Below are positions 53,983-64,000 of a DNA stretch of 64,000 bases, in pieces. A program made the position numbers and the translations under genes. Each line of letters begins with the position of its first letter. Positions within the stretch are counted from its first letter, which is position 1. The stretch is from NCBI GenBank assembly GCA_025093985.1, contig JACAAK010000009.1, positions 1,550,001 through 1,614,000 on the forward strand. The letters are read 5' to 3'. The notes beneath the pieces were generated by a model. It did not search any database. It worked only from the letters and a program-made list of their open reading frames with translations, and was not told the origin of the DNA. This stretch comes from Calvatia gigantea. Taxonomy: Eukaryota; Basidiomycota; Agaricomycetes; Agaricales; Lycoperdaceae.

Positions 53983-54502
53983 CCATCCTGATCATGGCAT
54001 AACCAGCATCAATGACCTCCTCGAGTGGCACTGCCCAACCTTGCTCCTGTGCTCCCTCTCGTGCTATCTCCCCCTCTCCAGTGCCAGTGGGGACTGTAGA
54101 CCTGTTCAGTGACAACAATGACAATGATGTGGCCATGAGTGCTGTACTGGCACCAATTGCCACTGATCCCTCTGGGAACTCCACTGACTGTGAAATGTCA
54201 GTGGAGTCATTAGGCTATAGGGAGTATGCTCCCTCTGTGGCAGCCTTGGCAGGTGATGAGGAACACTTTGCCATGGATGTCAACAGTGCTGCCAAATCCC
54301 TGCACAACCTATCCCACTGGTTCAGGCAGGTGCATGCTATGCCACTCATAGTGGAGTCTACCATAGTGGTACTGGACATAGCACTTGCATTCATCCAGTC
54401 CCTGTCCAACAATGGCTAGTTGGATCACTCTCCAACTGGTCAGTCCAATCTAAGTTGGCTTGGTGGCCATGCCTTGGCCAACATTGCCTCTTACTATGCC
54501 TG

Positions 54503-54762
54503 TTTTTTTTTTAAAAAAAAATTCAAGGCTTGTGCCAATTTATAATGCAGTGTCCAATCGCAGTCCCCATGTAGCAGAGTACAAATCCCCTAACTACAAA
54601 GTCCAATGAGTTAAGAGTAATCTACTGTTCAGAGGCAATCCAACCCAGCCCAAGCATAAGCCCAGACCAGACTAAGCCCCCCCTACTTGATAAATCCACC
54701 AGTTTCCTGAAATGCCCATCACACTATAGAAGACCCAGTTGCCCAGGTCTTGTGGTGTACAC
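54503..54762 (-). mobile_element. Short LINE 3' fragment
   Basis: 260 bp of LINE 3' UTR begin with a T-run followed by an A-run, then the complement of the common end. It breaks at TGTGGTGTACAC, where another LINE poly(T) starts. It lies in L3. Confidence 0.82.
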
Positions 54763-57700
54763 TTTTTTTAAAAATCAAGGCTTGCACCAATTTATAACAT
54801 AGTGCCCGATCACAGTCCTACATGTAGCAGAGTACAAACCTCCTAACTACAAAGTCCGATGAGTTAAGAGTAATCTAGCTTTCACAAGCAGCCCAATCCA
54901 ACCCAAGTGTAAACTCAGACCAGACCAAACCACCCCCTACTTACTAAGTTCCCCTGGTTTCCCGAAATAGCCCATCATACTGTAGAAGACCCAGTTGCCC
55001 AGGTCTTGTAGTGTGCACCCAGTGACATACTGTAGCAGAGCAGAGCTCGGCAGCAGTGTCCTGACCATTCCTATAAGTGGCAGGCCTAGTGGCGACAGCG
55101 GCCAAGTGCCTGAAAGGGGAACAAGTACAATAAGGGAAGTCCAGCACAGAGAGTCCACACTTGGAGCCCCCCGACCCCCAACCCCCCAGACTGAAGGGTA
55201 TCTGCCCAGGGCAAACCTGCAGCAACCTACCAGCAAGGGTAGAAACCCAACATGGTTAACACCAGGGAAGTGGCAGGCAAATTGAACCCTGCCACACCAC
55301 CTAGGGACCCCATCCCTGTTATTTTACACCTTCTGCCTCAGGACCACCACAAGCAAGCCCAAGGAAAAGAGAACTACCAGGACAAACCCAGAAGACCCCC
55401 CAGGGACTCCATCCCTGTTTCCTTATGACTTTCCAGTCCAACAAGCCAGAAGAAGAGAGACTCAGCATGAGTCCCCTACAGTGTGCCGACTCATCTGATA
55501 CCTGTGTTATCCAGTCTGAAGGCAAACACCTTCAGGGTTTACCTCCAGAAAATTGATCAGCTCACGAATGGTCTAAAGAGGTCTGTCCAGGTCCCTCTTA
55601 TAAAGGGAACAGCGGACAAAGATGTGATAGTGCCCCTTGAGAGTGGCACTACACTGACAGCCAACAGCTTCTTTAGAAAAGAACTAGTACCCTGTATGAT
55701 CTGATTCGGTGCATGACCAGTAATGGCACACACAGCCCTCGCACAGAGCGAGTTAGAGCTGCTAACATGGGGAAGCCAAGGCCCACCAGAAAGATAGGAC
55801 AGTTTCCCTGGGATAGACAGATCCACCCCGGAGGACAGGTCCATATTGCTATGCCCCTTATAGGAAGAGGTAGAGTATAGCTGATGTCAATCCTCTAAAG
55901 CTTTATCAACCACTTCCTTATGGAGGTGAGCAATGGAAGTAAATGGCCTCGGGCTGTAGGCGACCTGAGGGAATGAGGTGACATGCCAGTGAACAGCATG
56001 ATGGAACTTCCACTTCTCAGAAGAAGGGACAGTGAGAAATTCAATGTGCCTTTGGAGATCACTAGAGAGCCATTGTTTAAGCACCACACACAACCCTTAG
56101 GACAGCATCTGCCCAGAGTGCATGGAATGGATCAACTGCGAGCTTCGCCAATGTAATAGAATCGGTGAATACATGAATAAGCCTAACATCATCCTACTTC
56201 AGGGCAAAATGAACACCAAGCATAATAGGCCATGAGTTCAGCATCAGGCACTGTAACCCAGCCCACCATGCAAGTGATCTCCCTGAGACACTTGTATCGG
56301 TGGTAGACATGGGCAGAAGAAACTGCCTGGAACTTGCCATGCAGCAGCAGACTTGCATCCATTGCCATATGGACAATCCCGAAGTCCTCTCTACACTCCC
56401 TAAGGCATGCATTGAGAGCATATATATGCGCTGGGTCAGTGTTACCCTCTGTATTGAGTTTCACCTCCATAAATGACACCTGGTCAGGGTGGCAGTCCAT
56501 GAGGCAGTATCCGGGTCGATTAATTGAAGCTGTTGGCTTAAACCTCTCGACAAAATCAACTAGGCTGGCATTGGCCTGAAGTAACAAGCCCTTGGTCTTC
56601 CTGTGAACCACAGGGGACATAAGACTGATAGAGTGGGTGTGTAGCCTAGCAGCCCCAGAATACTCTGGGCTCATAAGGGTCCGAAGAGGATGGTTAGGCG
56701 ATAACGTCTTAATTCTGTAATCAGACCTAGTAGCAAGCTTCTGAATGTGAAGCTGAATAGGAATGAGACCCACGAACGCTTCTGTGGCCCCTGTAGGAGC
56801 AGTCTGGAAGGCACCCATAATCCACAGGGCTGCCCGACGCTGCATGACATGCATGACATTCAAGCTCTTAAGGGCCACTTTGCACTGCAAACCCTTGAAG
56901 AACCAGAGCTTAAAGCTATATGTTGCAATGGGAACAACACATGACTGATAGAGGAGGCACTTCTGTATAGGCCTTAAGCCCCTTGTAGAATTACCAAGCA
57001 TCTTCATGGCCTTCACTGTGGAGAGAGCCTTGGTAGAATAGTAATGTACATGCTCCTTAAAGGTGAGAGCACAGTCAAAATAAAAGCCCAGATACCTCCA
57101 AAAGGGTCTGGGCTACAGCAGCATATCACTAGTGAATGGGACAAAGCCCAGGTCTTTTTTTTTTTTTAAAAAAAATCAAAGCTTGTGCCAATTTACAATG
57201 TGGTGCCCGATCGCAGTCCATGTGTAGCAGAGTACAAACCCCCTAACTACAAAGTCCGATGAGTTAAGAGTAATCTACTGTTTAGAGACAGTCCAACCCA
57301 ACCCAAGCGCTAACCCAGACCAGGCCAAAATCCCCCCTACTTGCTAAATCCCCTGGTTTCCCGAAATGCCCATCACACTGTAGAAGACCCAGTTGCCCAG
57401 GTCTTGTGGTATACATCCAGTGGGCAAAGCCCAGGTCAATAGGTGGATTGTCATCCCTGTATCTATGGGAGAAATGAAATACCTCAGACTTGTCATGCTC
57501 AAGTACCAAGGTGAAGCGCTCAAAGAGCCTAAAAATGATACTGTATGCCTCCTTAAGGGATGCAAGGTTCAAACCCCAATCCTTGGATTGGGCAATGATG
57601 GTACCATCATCAACATAAGACAGGAGGGTAGTCCCCAGACAGGAGGCCTCCCTATTGAATAGCCACATAAGCGGAGCTATGTATAAGGCAGAGAGGATGG

Positions 57701-58182
57701 GGAAAAAGGCAGAACCCTGCCCTACCCCCACATCAGAAGGAAATGGCCTGGACTTGAACAAATCCCAGCAATACTGGGTCCTGCATCCTACCAAGTAATA
57801 CTGTAAAGAACTCAACCACCTTGGGGGCGAATCCTTGCTTGCAAAGTACTGCAACCAACATCTCATGGTGCAGTGAAGGGAAGAACTGTGCTATGTCAAA
57901 AGCCACAACACTAGTCCGGAGGCCCTTTGCCTACCCTGCTCTAACAATGTGGGTCAGCATCAGGCCAGCATCTTCAGTGGACCTCTGGATCACACCTCTG
58001 AGCTGATTAGGGTGAAAGACTCTAAATTTGACAGAGTTAAACTGGAGCCTAGTTGCGATCATTTTCTCAAACAGCTTACCCAGCATATTGAGAAGAACAA
58101 TAGGCCTGAAGGCCTTGGGAGTGGAGTATGCAGGCTTTCCCAACTTAGGGATAATGACCAACATAGATTCCTTAAAGTACTC
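54763..58182 (-). mobile_element. LINE fragment with RT, RNase H and 3' UTR
   Basis: This minus-strand Tad1-like copy is split by a 270 bp LINE fragment at 57155-57424. From its 5' side it has RT N-terminus (58164-57931, KPAYSTPKAFRPIVLLN), RT core (57866 to about 57450, with an intact YVDDG), thumb and RNase H (57016-56190), QWLSSDLQRH (near 56060), and the finger and end of ORF2 (55840-55500), then the 3' UTR. Long stretches are open (275 and 194 codons), and this is the least decayed RT of the LINEs here. It is cut at 58182 by the next LINE. Confidence 0.86.
57155..57424 (-). mobile_element. Nested LINE 3' fragment with 13 bp target duplication
   Basis: The 270 bp fragment is a T-run, an A-run, and LINE 3' UTR to TGTGGTATACATCCAGTG. 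CAAAGCCCAGGTC is repeated at 57142-57154 and 57425-57437. It sits in the RT region of another LINE, so a LINE has inserted into its own family. Confidence 0.92.
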
Positions 58183-60736
58183 TTTTTTTTTTTTTTGATC
58201 ATGGCTTGTGCCAATTTATAATGCAGGTGCCCAATCACAGTCTGCATGTAGCCAAGTACAAAGCCCCAACTACAAAGTTCAATGAGTTGAGAGTAAACTA
58301 CATTCACGAGCAGCCCAACCCAGCCCAAGCAGTCACCCACCCAAACCAAACCAGACCACTCCCTACTTATAAGATCCCCAGTTTTCCGAAATACCCATCA
58401 CACTGTAGAAGACCCAGTTGCCCAGGTCTTGTGGTGTACACCCAGTGACACACCACAGCTGAAGCAGAGCTTGGCGGCAGTGTTCTGATCATCCCACAAG
58501 CAGCAGGCCCAGCAGCGATGGTGGCTGAGCACCTGAGAGGAGACAAGTGTAGTCAGGAGAGCCAGCGCAAGGGGCCTCCACTTGGAGCTGCCTTACCCCC
58601 AACTTCCCAGATGAAAGAGTATCTGCCCAGCCCCGATCCAGAGCAACCCGGCAGGCAGGGTAACAACTTGAAGTGTCACATAGACTGGCGCCCAAGAAAG
58701 CAGCCAGGCAGGACAAACCCACTACTGCCACCTAGGGGACCCCACCCCTATTATTTTACACCTTTGCCCCCTGCAAAACCCCAAACTAGACCCAGGAGAG
58801 GAATGCCACCAGCCGAAGCCAGAAGCATCCCCCAGGGACCCAACCCCTGTTACCTTACAACTTCTCCACCCAGTAGGCCAGAAGACCAGCAATCCTGCAG
58901 GAACCCCCCATGTGCACCAGCTTAGCTGATCCCAGTGTTATCTAGTCTGAATACAAAAGCCCCTGAATTCGCATTCAGAAAGTCAATCAGCTCACAGATG
59001 GTCTGAGGAGGTCTGTCAAGCTCCCTCTTGTAATTGGGACACCTGACAAATATATGATAGTGCCCCTCGAGAGTGGCACCACATGAACAGCCAATGCCTT
59101 CATTAGGAAAGAATTGTACGTGGTATGACCCAATCGGAGCATGACCAGTAACAGGCATGCATGGCCCTTGTACATAGCAAGTTGGAGCCACTAACATGAG
59201 GGAGCCAAGGCCCACCTAGAAAGGTAGGTCAGCTTCCCTGGAATAGACAGATCTGCCCCAGAGGCTAGATCTATATTGCTACACCCCTTGTAAGAAGAGG
59301 TAGAGTACAGCTGGTGCCATGACTCCAGAATATCATTGACTACCTCCTTGTGGAGGTGGGCAATAGAAGTGAATGGCCTTGGGCCATAAGCAACCTGAGG
59401 GAACGAGGTGACATACTAGTGGACAGCATGGTGGAACTCCCACTTCTCGGAAGAAGGGACAGCAAGGAACTCAATGCCTCTCCAGGGATCCCCAGAGAGC
59501 CACTGTTTAAGTGCCATACACACCCCTTGGGACAGAATCTGCCCAGAATGTGTGGATGGATCAACTGCTGAGCTTTGCCAATGCAATAAAATCAGTGAAG
59601 ACACATATGAGCCTGACGTCATCCTGCTTGAGAGCAAAATGAACACCAAGTGTGATGGCCATGAGCTCAGCATCTGGTGCTGTAACTTAGCCTGCCACAC
59701 GAGTGATCTCCCAAAGACACTCGTGCTGGCAGTAGACATGGGCAGACACAACTGCCTGGAACTTGCCATAAAGAGGCAAACTCGTGTCCGTTGCCATATG
59801 AACAATCCCGACATTCTCCCTGCACTCCCTAAGGCATGCATTGAGAGCATACATGTGTGCTGGATCAGTGTTACCCTCTGCATTGAGCTTCACCTCCATG
59901 AATGACACCTGGTCAGGGTAGCAGTCCATCAGGCAGTATCTGGGCCAATTAATCGAAGCCATAGGCCTAAACTCCTCGACAAGGTTCCCCAGGTTGTTAT
60001 CAGCCTGGAGTAGGGAGCCTTTAGTCTTCTTGCAAACAGCAGGAGACATAAGACTGATCAAGCAGGCATGCAACTTAGCAGACCCAGAATACTCAGGACT
60101 CATAAGAGCCCTAAGGGGGTGATTAGGTGACAGAATTTTAATCCTGTAATCTAACCTAGTAGCAAGCTTCTGTATATGAAGCTAGATGGGTATGAGTCCT
60201 GCGAACACCTCCATGGCCCCTGTAGGAGCAGTCCGGAATGCATCTGTAATCCACAGGGCTGCCCGTCTCTGCATGATATTAAGGCTCTTAAGGGCCACCT
60301 TGTAGTGGGAGCCCTTGAAGAACCAGAGTTTGAAGCCATATGTCACAATGGGAATGATACATGACCAATAGAGGAGGCACTTCTGCATAGGCCACAAGCC
60401 CCTCATAGAATTACCAAGCATTTTCATGGCCTTCACTGTAGAAAGAGCTTTGGTAGAGTAGTAATGGACGTGCTCCTTAAAAGTAAGAGTATGGTTGAAA
60501 TAGAAACCCAAGTACCTCCAGTAGGGCTTGGGTTGGAGTGGTGTATCACCAGTGAATGGGGCAAAGCCCAGGTCAATCAGTAGGTTGTCATCCCCATGCC
60601 TACAGGAGAAGTGGAATACCTTGGACTTGTCATGTTCAAGTACCAGGGCAAATCACTCAAAGAGCCTGAGTATAATACCATATGCCTCCTTAAGAGCCAC
60701 AAGGTTAGAACCCCAATCCCTAGACTGGGCAATGAT
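58183..60736 (-). mobile_element. LINE fragment cut by Gypsy G3
   Basis: A poly(T) run starts at 58183, followed by the common 3' end, 3' UTR, finger (59215-58922), RNase H (59883-59416, MLSSWPSHLVFIL in one frame) and thumb (60511-60182, MGFYFNHTLTFKEHVHYYS). It reaches the RT catalytic region (about 60730), where the Gypsy G3 LTR begins. It interrupts the preceding LINE at 58182. Confidence 0.85.
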
Positions 60737-61040
60737 TATTACAACCTTAGTCTGAGTGAACCTCAGATTGCAACTTGGGCTAAAACTTGAGGGCGAGTAA
60801 GGGGAGAGAACTAGGTGGTTAAGTGTACCGAATACAGGAGTGTGTATGTATGCTTAAATATGGCAGACATCTGGTTGAACAGATGGAGGTGACTACATGA
60901 AATGTCTGATGATAATGGTGTGGTAGTTACTGGGAGTCAGGACTTGGAGATCGCTGGACAGGAATAAATGAAACAGGTACAAGGTGTAGTAGAATACAGA
61001 CAGGTGCAGAATGGATATGAATAGACAAAAGTTCACAACA
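60737..61040 (-). repeat. 3' LTR of Gypsy G3
   Basis: The 304 bp LTR reads TATTACAACCTTAGTCTGAG (TG changed to TA at the terminus) to TTCACAACA. ATACCCCCTG inside it is the complement of the polypurine tract. Confidence 0.87.
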
Positions 61041-61058
61041 ATACCCCCTGATTAGGCA

Positions 61059-62051
61059 TCATGCCTCAGGAAGCTCATTGAAGTCTCCATTTACTACAGC
61101 GGCTGCAAGTGCTTTCTTGGTGGCAGCAATGAGGAATTTTCCATCGTTGGATTGTGCTAAGAAGATGGGAGAGTGGCTTCATCTATCTTGTCAGATAGGG
61201 ACTGGGACACTGTTGAATGGGAAATCAGTGGTGGTAGAACTGTCCCAGTAATTCTTGACTATTAAGTTCCAGTAGTGTTGGTCCTTTTTTTGTCCTGGTA
61301 GCACAGTGCAGAATCTTGTGGGCAGGAGAAAAACTGATATGAGCTGCGGTGGTATGATAGTCTTTATGAAGTGGCAGAGGGCATTGACTTCTTCTTTCAT
61401 AGAGATGGTAGTTTCCTCGTCCTATATAGGGGTGTTGGTATGAGGTGGTAATGCAGGGGTTAACTGTGTTGTGTAGTTCGGAGAGGGTGATATGAATTCT
61501 GTTGACTAGGGTGTTGATGTTGGGGTCCTCGTTTGACTTGTCTCTTCCGAGCAGCTTTATAGCTATGTCAGCGAGCTCAAGGAATATGTTGGCAATGTCA
61601 AGGTGATTGAAAACCTCAAGGCCTAGGTCAATCCAACTTTGGAGTCCCTGGACATGATCTTGTTCGCTAGGGTGAGGGTGGATTGGTCTAATGCTCAGAA
61701 GATGGTGGGGATATGTTGGTTGGTGGAGGAGGATGCATTGGTGAATCCCACGTACATATCGGTGAAGGTGATGCAGGCAGTGGTGAGAGTAATGTGTCAG
61801 TTTACTACTAGTCATTTGTTCTGGGCAGTGATGTTTTCAATTTCGCTATTGGTTGCCTTGTCGACATCTTTAAGTAGAGCTTCAAGGAGGCCTTGTGCTG
61901 GGGATGGTGTTTTAGTGAGATTGAAGTGGGTTCCTTGAGGAGCCAGTGCTCTGCTGCTCCCTGGTTCTGGGAATGGCAGGGAAGAGATTCTGGTAGGGGT
62001 GGGGTGTATGAGGGAGTCAATAGTGATGTGGTTGGGTTGGGAGGCAGGTAT
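61059..62051 (-). pseudogene. Gypsy G3 ORF3 (unknown function)
   Basis: This is the third copy of the ORF downstream of pol, 993 bp and the same length as in Gypsy B. The start codon is ATA instead of ATG (62051-62049). The N-terminal and C-terminal thirds share a frame, while the middle (about 61680-61440) reads in another, so two opposite small indels lie inside. Several stops are present. Conserved blocks are HIPTIF, SEQDHVQGLQSWIDLGLEVF, MKEEVNALCHFIKTI, KKDQHYWNLIVKNYW and TTTDFPFNSVPVPI. Confidence 0.76.
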
Positions 62052-62057
62052 GTCTTT

Positions 62058-64000
62058 TCAGTTTCTTTGTTCGGGTTGCTTGTTCGATGCTTTTTTGTGT
62101 TTTCTGCCCTCTCTTTTATGGGTATCCTCTGGATGCCTTTTTAGGTAATCCTGTATGGTGTCTTTCACATTCCCCAAGTTAGACTCTGCTGTCCATATAT
62201 CTTCTTCATTGCTATACTCCTTCTAGTATACTAGGAACTGATATCCCCTTCCTCACTTTCTTCGCCTGCAGATTTCTTCTACTTCGTACTCTTCTTCATT
62301 GTTGATAATCACTGGATTAGGCACTGATGGTTGTTCTTGACTCGGGAACTCCACCTGGTGTGCTGGTGTCAGGAGCTGTTCATTGAATACATCATGGATG
62401 GCCCATCCATCTGGTAATGTCAGCCGATATGCTGCTTTTCCTATCTTTTCCTTAATAAGGAAAGGTCCATACTGTTTTTGGCCTAGCTTCTTTGATGATT
62501 GATTGGTATGGATGTTGGTGTTCTCCAACCATACTTTATCTCCTACTTGATATACATTGGCGTGGGTTCTACTGTGGTTGTGCTGCTGTTTCATCTTTTC
62601 TTGGTATGTCCATAGTGCTGATGAGGCGTTGTCTCGGGTGGCCTGTAATTGTTCCAGGAATGTTGTGGTGACAGGATTGTTTGTTGCTGGCTCATTCTTG
62701 CCTTTCCATGGATTCCTTCCATAGTTTAGGAAAAATAGCATTTCCTGTGTTCCTCCATGTTGCTTGTCATTGTACTGGAATTCTGCGATGGGGAGCCATT
62801 CTGCCCAGTCATCTTGGTCATAGTTGCAGTACAGACAGATATAAGTTTCCACTTCTCTGTTGATGCATTCAGTTTGTCCATCTGTTTGTGGGTAGTACAC
62901 TATTGATAGATTTCATTCGATGCCAAGTCCTTTGAATAACTCCTTGGTGAATTCTGATGTGAATTGAGGTCCTCGGTTACTGAGTACTTTCCTTGGTAAT
63001 CCATGTAGCTTCCATATTTCATCTCGATATATCTTTGTGACGTCTTTAGATGAAGCATCCATGGTTGTCGCTGAGAGTCATATCATTTTTGTGAAACGGT
63101 CCATGATGACTAGTATTGTGTCTTTTCCTTTAGACTCTGGTAGTGGTCCAATCATGTCAATACTGATTTCTTCCCAAGGCCCATTTGGTATTGGGAGGGG
63201 ATGTAGTGGTGATTTGAGCAGCATCATTCTTGATTTGTTCCTTTGGCAGGCTTGGCATCCTCGAATATATCTTTTTACATCCTTTTGTATTGATGGCCAC
63301 CAGTAGTCTCAGCTGATCAGTTCTGTCATCCAGTGTTGTCCTGGGTGCCCTGTGTCTGGGGTATCATGATACTGTATTAGAATTTCTTCTTGCAGTTTCT
63401 GATCAGGCAGGACATATGCACTGTTCTGTTTGTAGATAACTCTGTTGTCTTTGGTGAGCTGGGATCCTTGCTTCTTTAGCTCAGTTAGGACTGTTATTTC
63501 TCGTTGGGTCCAGTTTCGAATTTGTTCTAGGAAGTTTGGCTCAATAAACAATTCTGCTTGTAGGAGCACTGTGGTGTCTGTGTTTTCCATCTGCAGCCAG
63601 CTTTCTCGGATCATAGTGACTAGTTTATCTTCTTGCCCTTCTGGCATTTGGTGGATTCAGGATAGCAGGTCAGCTTTCATGTTTGTTTTCCCGGGTACAT
63701 GTCATAGTATGAAATTGTAGTCTTGTAGTTGCAGATACCATCATGCTTGTCGTCTGTTTAACTTCTGTGGTTCTCAGTAGTACTTGAGGTTCTCGTGGTC
63801 AGTCCAGATTTCAAATCTTTCTTTGGCATTTAGAAGGTAGTGTCTCCATTCTTTCAGGGTGTGGATGATGGCTAACAATTCTTTGTTGTATATTTCATAG
63901 TTCCATTCTGCTGGTGATAGCATTCATGATGTGAAAGTGATTGGATGCCATTTGTCTTCTTGTAGCTGTGAAAGTACCCCTCCTAATGCATAGTCCGATG
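62058..64000 (-). pseudogene. Gypsy G3 pol: RNase H, integrase, chromodomain
   Basis: RNase H occupies the right edge (64000 to about 63700). The integrase zinc finger is at about 63400-63240 and the catalytic core at about 63190-62850. The frame 62900-62253 is open for 215 codons: TDGQTECINREVETYICL, GGTQEMLFFLNYGRNPW, VGDKVWLENTNIHTN and the GPY/F-like block YGPFLIKEKIGKAAYRLTLPD. The chromodomain follows at about 62290-62100 with a stop near 62250. Fewer stops are seen here than in A or B. Confidence 0.86.

Larger units (their letters stand above)
25390..54502 (+). pseudogene. LINE L3: 5' part of a Tad1-like LINE ORF1, split by Gypsy G2
   Basis: 25390-25709 and 53983-54502 join to match the ORF1 region of LINE L1 (complement of about 49560-49000 and 48000-47870). 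The first piece has the Pro/His/Gln-rich stretch, with a conserved TAG that L1 also has. The second has a good open stretch (54012-54419, TSSSGTAQP to FIQSLSNNG) with DLFSDNNDND and HNLSHWFRQVHAMPL. It is cut on the right by the poly(T) of another LINE at 54503. The 5' end is a truncation after GATGAAGGAATCATT of Copia D. Confidence 0.75.
60737..64000 (-). mobile_element. Gypsy G3: chromovirus, 3' half inside the window
   Basis: The minus strand carries a 3' LTR, polypurine tract, ORF3, chromodomain, integrase and RNase H. RT and gag lie beyond the right edge. It is inserted in a LINE after GGCAATGAT, so ATGAT (60732-60736) is the probable left target copy. It is the best preserved integrase-chromodomain of the three copies. 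Confidence 0.9.

Noticed and set aside
1..64000. Alternative genetic code (TGA or TAG read as Trp or Arg)
   Set aside because: Stops replace Trp, Gln and Arg alike, all explained by C-to-T or G-to-A changes. Paralogous copies have the ordinary codon, and frameshifts are also present.
1..64000. tRNA, rRNA or CRISPR features
   Set aside because: None seen. The tRNA-like words found are primer binding sites beside LTRs.

Overview
This 64 kb window is fungal repeat DNA. I found no host gene, tRNA, rRNA or CRISPR array in it. Almost every base can be assigned to a retroelement, and the elements are nested up to four deep. The families suggest a filamentous basidiomycete, probably an agaricomycete: Ty3/Gypsy chromoviruses, a second Gypsy type whose RT reads like the common agaricomycete form, Copia elements primed by an internal initiator-Met tRNA site, and Tad1-like LINEs with an RNase H domain. 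The species is inference. Most of the DNA is poor in CpG and rich in TG/CA, and most reading frames are broken by Trp, Gln or Arg codons turned into stops. That fits deamination of methylated cytosine.

Layout. 1-5628: 3' part of Gypsy A (+), with gag, pol, chromodomain, a third ORF and its LTR. It sits inside a solo LTR of family S (5629-6201), which sits inside Gypsy C (-, segments between 6202 and 10140). Gypsy C also carries four further solo LTRs. 10141-17282: a fragment of the Gypsy G2 LTR, two partial S LTRs, the 5' end of Copia K, the 3' ends of two Copia elements in opposite orientation (F and E), and two LINE 3' fragments head to head. 17283-25389: Copia D RT/RNase H, split by the complete Gypsy B (17719-24654, -) and a solo LTR. 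25390-54502: LINE L3 (ORF1 part), split by the 28 kb composite Gypsy G2 (25710-53982). G2 holds a tandemly duplicated gag-pol, and its 3' part is split by LINE L1 (35191-50815, -) and LINE L2 (50816-52119, +). L1 in turn carries two S LTRs, another LINE fragment and the young Copia I (42573-47855). 54503-60736: a pile-up of four more LINE 3' ends. 60737-64000: 3' half of Gypsy G3 (-).

Target-site duplications are readable for many insertions and give a relative order. Copia I is the youngest datable element: its LTRs differ by five CpG transitions and one single-base indel. The most unusual coding feature is a third ORF of about 330 codons, conserved in all three Gypsy chromovirus copies that reach it, directly downstream of the pol stop. 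I could not assign it to a family.
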